From contig NZ_CP104883.1 in the NCBI RefSeq assembly GCF_025449335.1, forward strand, positions 2,658,501 to 2,722,500: a stretch of 64,000 bases of DNA. The letters run 5' to 3'. Positions 34,092 to 46,000 of the stretch are shown here, piece after piece. The first letter of the stretch is position 1. Each line of letters starts with the position of its first letter. Origin of the DNA: Bartonella sp. HY328. GTDB taxonomy: Bacteria > Pseudomonadota > Alphaproteobacteria > Rhizobiales > Rhizobiaceae. The notes beneath the pieces are model-generated. The model did not search any database, was not told the DNA's origin, and was given only the letters and a program-made list of their open reading frames with translations. The position numbers and the translations under genes were made by a program.

Positions 34092-37000
34092 TTAATTCAA
34101 GGTTATGCTTACACCTGCACCAACACCCCAATCGCCGCCAGCTGTTGTTGCGGTAATATTAGACCGCACTTTACCGGTTTCAGAGGTATAACCCGCACCG
34201 AATGCCAATGCACCTTCGCTCTTCCAGAAGCCACCACCGGTAGCTACGCTGAATTTACCTGGTGTATCATCATAACGCAAGCTAGCAGCGGCAAGGCCGA
34301 TTGCTGCACCACGACGGGCTTCTTTACGTGCATTTGTAATGCTGCTGTTAAGCTGGTTGAACTTCGTATCTGTATAGTAGTTAGACTGTTCTACAGAATT
34401 TTGTACGATATTGTCAACCTTTTGATCTGTGTAAGCTTTCGATTCATTAAGTGTAACTTGGGCTTGCTCTTTGGTGTAATCATAGAGCTGACCGCCATTA
34501 ACTGCCTGTTTCGAACCTTTTTCAATCTTGCCATCAGCAACATTATTAATGGTTACTGGCTTACTTGCATCAGCACCCTTTAGACTAATCGAGTTGGTCT
34601 TGTTACCACTTGAATCCTTGTCATACATGACAGAATTGGTCGCAACATCGGTAACACTGGTTTGAATGCTATCGATTCTTTGGTTTGTATCCCAAAGCTG
34701 ACCACCATTGACCGCATCTTTAGAGTTCTGGGCAACAGTACCATTTGCAACATTAACAATCTTGTTAGGCTGATTGTTCTTTGCACCAGCATTATAGCCA
34801 CCAGCAGTCTCATCATAACGAAGAGCATTTGCATCGGGCCCAAGATTATTAATCTGATTTTGAACATCAGTAACACGTTGGTTAACATTATTAACACTGC
34901 TATTTACACCACCAAAGGCATCATTAACATTGTTATATGTACCATTGGTTTGCGTACCATTTGCACCGATCTGGCTAACAACGAAGGTTGGAGCTGTCCA
35001 AGTGCCATTGGTAAAGGCTGCACCACCACCAAAGAAGCTAGCGATTTGACTGTTGGAGGAGTATAATTGTCCACCTGTTACAGCATCGCTTGAACCCTCG
35101 GTAAGTGAACCATCAGCAATATTGGTAATCTTGCTCTTGGTTGTTACGCCATCCTTGGTATGGTTTGCACTAAATGCATTAGCTGTTTCATCCCAAACTA
35201 AAGCGTTTTTAGAAAGATCCGTTACAGTTGCCTTAACATTTTCAACCTTAGTGTTAACAGTGTTAACATTGGTGTTGAGCTGAGTAAGTGCATCGCCAAC
35301 ATTATCAAAGTTTGATACCAAACCATCAGCGTCGTAAGCAGTCACTCCGTCGACACTACCAGACCGGAAACTGACGCCTGAACTAATCGTTGAGATCTGA
35401 TAGCTAGGTGCCTTACCGTTTGCCAAGTCTGCACCACCGCCAAGAGCAGCGGATGTAGTATTAGCAATGGTTGTGACACGAGTATTTGTAGTAAATAGCT
35501 GCGAGCCATTAATTGCATCCGTCGAAGTTGCACTTACTTCACCTGCAGCAACATTGGTGATCTTGCTTGCAACTTTAGTACCAGTGCCATTGTCATGAGC
35601 TGCACTAAATGCACCCAATGTAGCATCCCACATAAGAGCATCGTTATTGATACCAGCAATCTGACCCTTAATATCGGTAAGATTGGAGTTAACGCCGCCA
35701 AATGCTGAGCCAACATCACGATAAGCTTGGCCCTGAACATTATAGGTAGGCGCAGTGCCGCCGATAATGTCAGCCCCACCACCAAGATAGGTAGCTACAC
35801 GTTCTGCATGATCATTAACAGTCGTTCTAACCGCTGCAATATTGGTGTTGGTTGTAAAGAGTTGCGAACCATTTACAGCATCAGTTGAATCTGCAGCTAC
35901 ACGACCTGACTTAACATTAGTGATCTTGCTTGCAACTTTCGTACCTGTACCATCGTCATGGGCAGCGCTAAATGCACTTAAGTCACTATCCCACTTCAAG
36001 GCATCGGTATTGATACTTGCAACCTGATCTTTAATATCGGTCAAGTTTGCATTAACACCGCCAAATGCTGCACTAACATTATTGTATTTAGTACCTTGAA
36101 CATTGAAGCTTGGTGCAACGCCGTTTGCTACATCTGCACCACCACCAAGGTATTTATTGGTATTTTGTGCAACTGTATTAACACGGTCTGTAACACTTTC
36201 TACATTCAAATTGGTTGCATTTAGCTGTGAGCCGTTAACTGCATCAGTTGAAGACGCATTAACATTGCCTTCAGCAACACCAGTAATACGGCGCGCAACA
36301 CTAGCACCAGTTGCATCAGGACGGGCAGCATTGTAAGCGCTTAATGAACTATCCCACATCAAAGCGTCTTTATTGACGTTAGCGATCTGGTTTTGAACAT
36401 TAGTAAGGCTTGTGTCTACACCGTTAAATGCATCACCAACATTGCGGTAAGTGTCGCCCTGAACCTTATAGGTTGGTGCTTCACCGGTTTGAACATTGGC
36501 ACCACCACCAAGATAGTTAGAGGTGTTGGTTGCAATATTGGTCAAACGCAAGCTGGTGTCATTAACATCCTGCTGAGTTTTCCAAAGCTGTGAACCTGTT
36601 ACAGCATCGCTAGAGTCAGCTGACAAAGTACCGTCTTGAAGATGTGTAATCTTACTATTGGTCTTTGTGCCTGTACCCTTATCACGAGCGGCATCATATG
36701 CACCCTCGCCAACGCTCCACATCAATGCACTATTGTTAATCGTGCTGATTTGGCTGTTAACATTGTTAAAGGCTGCATCTACACCACCAAGTGCTGAACC
36801 AACATTATCGTAGGTACCGCCTTGTACTGAATAGCTAGGTGCTTGACCCGTTTTCACATCAGCACCACCACCAAGATAGCTGCTGGTATTTGCTGCAACT
36901 TGGTCAATATTGCTGTTGGTTGCGAAGAGCTGTGAGCCGTTAACTGCGTCTTTTGAAGTAGCTGACAAGGTTGCATCAGCAACATTGGTAACTTTCTTCG

Positions 37001-40000
37001 ATGCCGCGTTAATACCTGAAGCTGTTACACTTGGACCATTGGCAATTGTAAGACCATTGGTATCGATGCTTGTATTACCAGCTTTGATGCTATCTGCAGT
37101 TACATTGGTTGCAGCTACATCTGTTGCAGTTACGCTATCAACAGTGATGTCTTTAGCAAGATCAAATGTTACATCACGACCATTAGCCGATTTGCTGACA
37201 TTGATGTTGCTGCCGGACTTCAAGTCAACGCTGTCACCAGCACCCACTTTCGTGGAGTTTTGACCATCTGTTGTCAAGTTCCAACCAGAATTGCTTATAG
37301 CTGTATCCAATTGGCTCTTATTAACGGCGTCAGTTGCTTCTGTACCATTCGCAACATTGGTAATACGCTGTGCTGCACCATTACGGCTTGCACTAAATGC
37401 GTTTAGACCATCATTCCACTGCATGGCGTCGCGCTGCAAGGTTGCAATGCTTGTGCCGTGACCAGTTAAGGTTGAATCAACCGCAGTCAATGCACTACCA
37501 ACATTGTTAAAGGTATTGCTACCGATATTATAGGTTGGCGCTGTATCACTAGCTAAGTCTGCACCGCCGCCAAGATAGAGGCTGGTCTTATCAGCAACAT
37601 TTGCGATACGTGCCTGATTAGCAGTCACTTCCTTATTGGTTGCGAAAAGCTGTGAACCAGTTACCGCATCGCTAGATGTTGCAGACAAGGTTGCATCGCC
37701 AACATTGGTGATTTTACCCTTAGAAGTGTTGCCTGCTGCATCGGTACGCTGTGCGTTAAATGCATTTGTTGTTGCATCCCACTTCAAGGCATCAGTGCTG
37801 ATGCTTGCAACATCATTCTTAATGCTGTTTAGGCTTGTATCAACACCACCAAATGCAGAGGTCGCATCACTATAAGTAGTACCCTGAACCTTGAAGCTTG
37901 GAGCAACACCTGCTGCTACATCTGTTGTGCCACCAAAATACTTATTGGTGTTACTTACAGCTGTACCAAGACGGGTATCAACATCAGCTACACGATTTTG
38001 AACATTGGTAACGTTAGTGTTGGTTGCATTGAGCTGAGCTCCATTCACCGCATCAGTTGATGTTGCTGATAAAGTACCAGCAGCTACACCAGTAATCTTC
38101 TGCGCAGCACCACCACGTGTTGCATCAAATGCATCTGTACCATTCCATTGCAATGCATTGGTCTGAAGACCTGCAATGTTAGCGGTGTTCGTTGCAATTG
38201 CTGCTTTGTTAGCTGTAACGTTAGTGTTTGTTGCATTAAGCTGAGCACCATTAACAGCATCAGTTGATGTTGTTGATAAAGTACCAGCTGCTACACCAGT
38301 GATCTTCTGCGATACACCATCACGTGTTGCATTAAATGCATCTGTACCATTCCATTGCAATGCATTGGTCTGAAGACCTGCAATGTTAGTGGTGTTCGTT
38401 GCAATTGCTGCTTTGTTAGCTGTAACGTTAGTGTTTGTTGCATTAAGCTGAGCACCATTAACAGCATCAGTTGATGTTGTTGATAAAGTACCAGCTGCTA
38501 CACCAGTGATCTTCTGCGATACACCATCACGTGTTGCATTAAATGCATCTGTACCATTCCATTGCAATGCATTGGTTTTTAAGCCAGCAATGTCAGTGGT
38601 GTTGGTAGCAATTGCAGTTTTGTTAGCAGAAATTGCAGTCGTATTAGCTGCAACATTCGTATTGGTTGTTGTCAACTGACCAAAGTTTACTGCATCACTA
38701 GCAGCAGTACCTGCAGCAACATTAGTTACTTTTGTATTGCCAGCATCAATGCCGGTGCTTGTTACACTAGGACCATTCGCGATTGTTAGACCGTTATTGT
38801 TAAGTGTTGTCGAACCAGTTTTAACGCTAGTGAGGTTTAAGTCTTGTGCAACATCAAAGGCAACTGCATTGCTGTCGGCTGTTTTGGTTACAGTAAGATT
38901 ACTGCTGCCTGCACGTAGATCAACTGTACCACCATTGCCGATCTTGCTACTGTTAGCACCGTTTGCTGTCAAGTTCCAACCGGTTGAACCGATCTTGTCA
39001 TTCAGCTGAGCAACGTTAACTGCATCGGTGTTGTTTGTTCCAGTTGCAACATTGGTGATCTTCTGAGCTGTGCCGGTGCCATGACTTGCGTCATAAGCGC
39101 CAAGTGAAGAATTCCACTGTAGTGCATCGGTTTGAAGAGCAGTAATTGACGTTGTGTTATTGTTAATTGCTGTATTATGAGCAGTCAAAGTACTGTCAAC
39201 TGCACCAAATGCGTCTGCAACAGTGTTCTTAGTTGCACCCTGAACACTAAAGCTTGGAGCAGTACCTGCTGCTACATCTGCACCACCACCAAGATATTTA
39301 TTGGTATTGGAGACAGCTGTACCAAGGCGAGTATCAACAGCGGTTACACGATTAGCGACATTGGTCACATTCGTATTTGTAGTATTAAGTTGCTTACCAT
39401 TTACTGCGTCGGTTGATGTAGCAGATACATCACCGTCGGCAAGACCAGTAATTTTCTGCGATACGCCATCACGTGTTGCATTAAATGAATCTGTACCGTT
39501 CCATTGTAATGCATTGGTTTGAAGACCAGCAATATTTGTTGTGTTAGCAGCAATTGCTGTCTTGTTAGCCGCCACATTTGTGTTGGTTGCGTTAAGCTGA
39601 GCACCATTAACTGCATCAGATGATGTTGTTGATAAAGTACCAGCTGCTACGCCAGTGATCTTCTGCGATACGCCATCACGTGTTGCATTAAATGCATCTG
39701 TACCATTCCATTGCAATGCATTGGTTTTTAAGCCAGCAATGTCAGTGGTGTTGGTAGCAATTGCAGCTTTATTAGCTGTAACGTTAGTGTTTGTTGCATT
39801 AAGCTGAGCACCATTAACAGCATCAGTTGATGTTGTTGATAAAGTACCAGCTGCTACACCAGTGATCTTCTGCGATACACCATCACGTGTTGCATTAAAT
39901 GCATCTGCACCATTCCATTGCAATGCATTGGTTTTTAAGCCAGCAATGTCAGTAGTGTTGGTAGCAATTGCAGTTTTGTTAGCAGAAATTGCAGTCGTAT

Positions 40001-43000
40001 TAGCTGCAACATTCGTATTGGTTGTTGTCAACTGACCAAAGTTTACTGCATCACTAGCAGCAGTACCTGCAGCAACATTAGTTACTTTTGTATTGCCAGC
40101 ATCAATGCCTGTCTTGGTTACGCTTGGACCACCAGTGATTGTAAGACCATTGGTATTGAGTGTAGCGTCACCAGTTTTAACACTTGTAAGATCAAGATCT
40201 TTAGCAATATCAAAAGCTACAGTGCTACTATCGGTTGCCTTAGCAATGGTAAGATTGCTGCTGCCTGCACGAAGATCAACAGTACCACCGTTGCCGACTT
40301 TGCTTGCATTAGAACCATTAGCAGAAAGGTTCCAACCGGTTGAACTGATAGCTGTCGTTAACTGGCCAACATTTGCTGCATCGGTTGCACTTGTACCAGC
40401 CGCAACATTTGAAATGCGCTGCGGTGCATTGCTACCATGACTTGCATCATACGCACCAAGTGAAGAACTCCACTGTAGAGCGTCGGTTTGAAGAGCCGCA
40501 ATTGATGTAGCCTGACCAGTAATGCTGGTGTTAACTGCACTAAATGCATCAGTCACGTTATTTGCAGTGCCGTTTTGGGTAGCAAAGCTTGGAGCAACGC
40601 CGCCAGCAACATCTGTTGTACCACCAAAATATTTATCGGTATTGCTTACAGCTGTCGTTAGACGATTTGCAACATTGGTTAGATTGGTGTTGGTCGTTGT
40701 CAACTGACCAAAGTTTACAGCATCACTTGCTGAAGTGCCTGCTGCTACACCAGTAATCTTTTGTGCAGCACCATTACGTGTTGCGTCAAATGAATCTGTA
40801 CCATTCCATTGCAATGCATTGGTTTTAAGACCAGTGATATCAGTTGTATTGGCTGTAATTGCTGTTTTATTAGCAGCAATCGCAGTCGTATTAGCTGCAA
40901 CATTATTATTGGTTGTTGTCAATTGGCCAAAGTTAACCGCATCAGTTGCAGCTGTACCTTGTGCAACATTGGTAATTTTTTGATTACCAGCATTAACACC
41001 AGTTGTTGTAACGCTTGCACCACCAGTAATAACAAGACCAGTATTATCAAGCTTAACATTACCAGCTTGGATACTATCAAGATCAAGATTACGAGCAATA
41101 TCAAAAGTTACGTCATTGCTGCCTGTTGCTTTAGCAATAGTCAAATTGCTGCTGCCTGATTTTAGATCAACCGTAGCGTCTTTGCCAATTTTTGTAGAAT
41201 TAGCATTATTTACGGAAAGATTCCAACCAGTTTGACCAATTTGCTCATTCAATTGACCAAGATTAACGGCATCATTGGTGTTGGTACCATTAGCTACATT
41301 GCTAATTTTTTGCGGTGCATTCGAACCATGGCTTGCATCATAAGCACCAAGATTTTGGTTCCATTGAAGAGCATTGGTTTGAAGCGCAGCAATTGATGTA
41401 CCATGGCCTGTCAAGGCAGTATCAACTGCACCAAATGCAGAAGTTACGTTGTTGGTTGCATTGCCTTGGATGGTAAAGCTTGGTGCTGTACCTGCAGCTA
41501 AATCTGTAGAACCACCAAAATACTTATTGGCGTTAGTAACAGCTGTACCAAGACGAGTATCAACATCAGTCACACGGTTACCAACTGCAGTAACATTTGC
41601 ATTGGTTGCGTTAAGCTGTGCACCATTTACAGCATCGGTTGATGTTGTAGATAAAGTACCCGCCGCAACATTGGTAATTTTTTGTGCTGAGGTTGTACCA
41701 TGACTTGCATCATAAGCACCAGAAGTCGCATTCCATTGGAGTGCATCAGTCTGAAGACCTGTGATTGCAGTCTTATTTGCATTAATTGCATTTCTGTTGG
41801 TTGTAAGAGCAGTATCAACAGAAGTGAATGCATCGCCAACGCTATTTTTAGTTGCGCCTTGGATTGTAAAGCTTGGTGCAGTACCGCCAGAAACTGAAGC
41901 CCCACCGCCAAGATAACTATCAACGTTAGAAGCATAAGTTCCAACCTTGGTATCAAGAGCAGTAACGCGGTTACCAACAGCAGTTACATTGGTGTTGGTT
42001 GCATTAAGTTGCTTACCGTTAACTGCATCAGTTGATGTAGTTGATAACGCACCATCAGCAACATTGGTGATTTTTTGTGCTGTACCACTACCATGGCTTG
42101 CATCATATGCACCTGAAACTGCGTTCCATTGAAGTGCGTCTGTTTGCAGGCTAGTAATTGCAGTCTTATTTGCAGTTACATTATTATTGGTAGCGTTAAG
42201 CTGAGCACCATTTACTGCGTCAGTTGAAGTTGCGGACAATGTACCTGCTGCAACGCCAGTGATTTTCTGAGAACCGCCGTTACGAGTTGCATCGAAAGCA
42301 CCTGTACCATCCCATTGCAATGCGTTGGTTTGAAGAGCGCCAATTGCATTAGTATTAGCTGTAATTGCTGTCTTATTAGCAGTTACATTGGTGTTAGTTG
42401 TATTAAGTTGAGCACCGTTTACAGCATCAGTTGATGTTGCTGACAACGTTCCTGCTGCAACGCCAGTGATTTTCTGAGCTGCACCACCGCGAGTTGCATC
42501 AAAGCTATCTGTACCATTCCATTGCAAAGCATTGGTTTGAAGATTTGCAATATTAGCATTGCTTGCAGCAATTGCAGTCTTGTTGGCAGTCACATTGGTG
42601 TTGGTTGCATTGAGCTGGGCACCATTAACAGCATCAGTTGATGTCGTTGACAATGTACCAGCAGCAACATTGGTGATTTTTTGAGCTGTACCACTACCAT
42701 GACTTGCATCATAAGCACCAGAAGCAGAATTCCACTGTAGAGCATCTGTTTGCAAGTTAGTAATAGCTGTTTTGTTGGTAGCTATTGCATTTTTATTGGT
42801 AGTAAGTGCAGTATCCACGGCTGAGAAAGCATCACCAACGCTCGTTTTAGAAGCGCTTTGGATGGTATAAGTAGGTGCAACACCGGCAGCAACATCAGCG
42901 CCACCACCAAGATAAGTGCTTACATTATTAGCCTGTGTAGCTACTTTTGTATCAAGCGCAGTAACGCGATTGCCAACAGCAGTTACATTGGTATTCGTTG

Positions 43001-46000
43001 TATTGAGCTGCTTGCCATTCACCGCATCTGTAGATGTAGTTGATAAAGTACCATCAGCAACATTAGTGATTTTTTGCGCTGTGCCTGTACCATGACCTGC
43101 ATCATAAGCACTTAGATTTGCATTCCATTGCAATGCATCACTTTGAAGAGCCGTAATTGAGTTCTTATTCGTGGTGACATTGGCGTTTGTAGCATTAAGC
43201 TGAGCACCATTTACAGCATCAGTTGAAGTTGCAGACAAGGTACCTGCAGCAATACCTGTGATCTTTTGTGACGCATTATTGCGTGTAGCGTCAAAAGCAC
43301 TTGTACCATCCCACTGCAATGCATTGGTTTGAAGACCGCTAATTGCTGTCTTATTTGCTGAAACATTGGTGTTGGTTGCATTGAGCTGAGCACCATTTAC
43401 AGCATCAGTTGAAGTTGCAGATAATGTACCTGCAGCAACACCTGTAATCTTTTGTGCAGCACTATTGCGTGTTGCATCAAAAGAATCTGTGCCATTCCAT
43501 TGCAATGAATTGGTTTGGAGATCAGTGATAGCTGTCTTATTCGAAGCCACATTGGTATTGGTAGTATAAAGCTGAGAACCATTAACGGCATCTTTTGAAG
43601 CAGCAGATAATGTACCCGCAGCAACATTAGTAACCTTCAATGAAGCTGCATCAATACCAGTTGCTGTAACACTAGGACCATTAGCAATAGTTAAACCATT
43701 ATTATTGATAGTTGAATTACCAGCTACAAGACTATTTGCTGTCACAGTACCTGTTGCAGTAACACTGGTGAGGCTCAAGTTCTTTGAGATATCAAAAGTA
43801 ATATCATTGGTTCCAGCGGCACGAGCAATTGTAAGATTGCTACTACCAGCCAACAACTTAACGGTTGCGCCATTGCCAATAGCAGTGCCTGCTTCACTAC
43901 CAACTGCCAAACTCCAAGCTGAAGAATTAATCGCATTGGTTAACTGGCCATAGTTAACAGCATCTGAACTAGCAGTACCATTTGCTACATTGGTGATTTT
44001 TTGAGCTGAACCACTACCATGACTTGCGTCATAAGCTAGTGAAGCACTATTCCATTGCAATGCATCAGTTTGCAATGCAGAAATATTAGTATTTTGCGTC
44101 GTCAACGTTGAGTTAACGGCACCAAAGGCAGAATTTACGTTGTTGTAGTTAGCGCCTTGAATAGCAAATGTTGGCGCAGTACCTGCAGCAATATCTGCAC
44201 CACCACCAAGATAGGTGCTAGCGCGTGTTGCATAAGTACCAACCTTAGTATCAAGCGTGCTAACACGGCCATCAACGGTAGTTACGCGACCATCAACAGC
44301 AGTTACATTAGCATTGGTTGTATTAAGCTGCGAACCGTTAACTGCATCCTTAGATGTAGCAGACAGCGTACCATCAGCAACATTGGTAATTTTTTGCGCA
44401 GATGTTGTACCATGACTTGCATCATAAGCAGATGATGTTGCATTCCACTGTAGAGCGTCAGTTTTAAGACCTGTCAATGTTGTGTCAACAGCTCCTAAAG
44501 CAGCACCTACATTGCCATAAGCTGTACTTTGAATTGTAAAGCTTGGCGCAGTGCCAGCAGCAATATCTGCACCACCACCCAAATAGGTGCTAGCGCGCGT
44601 TGCATAAGTACCAACCTTTGTATCAAGCGTGGTAACGCGGCCATCAACGGTTGTTACATTAGCATTGGTTGCAAATAATTGTTTACCTGTAACTGCATCG
44701 GTTGACGTTGCAGACAATGTTGCATCAGCAAGATTAGTTGCTTTTTTACCAGCATTATCAATACCAGTTGTTGTTATGCTTGGGCCACCAGAAATGGTCA
44801 AGCCAGTTCCAGTTAAACTTGTTGTCCCAGCTGTATCACCAGATCCAACTGCAATCGCCACACCACTGGTTGAAACCTTTGTTTTACCAGCAGTTACGCT
44901 ATCAATGCTAATATCTTTAGCCAAATCAAATGAAAGATTTGTGCCGCTTTTAGCAACAGTTAAATTTGTGCTTCCAGCGCTGAAATCTACAGTTGCGCCG
45001 CCGCCAACAGATGTTTTGCCGGTTGCATCGCCATTAGCGGACACATTCCAAGCAGAACCAGACTGAACGGCCTGCAACTGGCTATAATTAACCGCATCAT
45101 TGGCACTGGTACCAGCAGCAACATTGGTAATTTTTTGAGCTGATTTTGTGCCACTACCAGCTGAATCATAGCTAGCATCAAATGCTTTTGTGGTTGAATT
45201 CCACTGCAAAGCATCTCTTTGCAAGTTAGAAATATTACCGGCATTGGTGGCAATATTAGTTGCGTTGGTCGCAATATTTGTTTTGTTTGTTGTAATTGCA
45301 GTATCAACAGCTGTGAAAGCATCACCAACACTGGTCTTAGATGTACCCTGAATTGAATAGCTAGGTGCTTTATTATTTGCAATATCTGCACCACCACCAA
45401 GGAACGTATTGGTACGAGTTGCATAAGTACCAACCTTAGTATCAAGAGTAGATACATTCGTATTGGTAGTATTTAACTGCGAACCGTTAACAGCATCTTT
45501 TGATGTAGCCGAAAGCTCACCATCAGCAACGTTCGTGATTTTTTGAGCAGTCTTTGTACCGCTACCATCAGAATCATAACTAGCATCAAAAGCTGACAAG
45601 CTAGAGTTCCATTGTAGCGCATCTCTTTGCAAGTTAGACACATTTGTATTGGTTGCAAAAAGCTGCTTACCTGTCACTGCATCAGTTGAAGCTGCAGATA
45701 AGGTTGCATCAGCAAGATTAGTAGCTTTTTGGCCTGCGTTATTAATACCGGTAGTTGTAATACTTGGACCATTGGCGATTGAAAGACCAGTACCAGTCAA
45801 ACTTGTTGTGCCAGATCCAACCGTAATAGCAAGACCACTTGTTGTTAACTTAGAATTACCAGTTGTGACACTTGTGATATTGATATCTTTAGCAAGATCA
45901 AAAGTTACATTATTATTGTCTGCACCTTTTGATACAAGCAAATTCGTACTACCAGCACTTAAATCAATAGCACCAGCAACACCAACATTGGTTGAATTTT

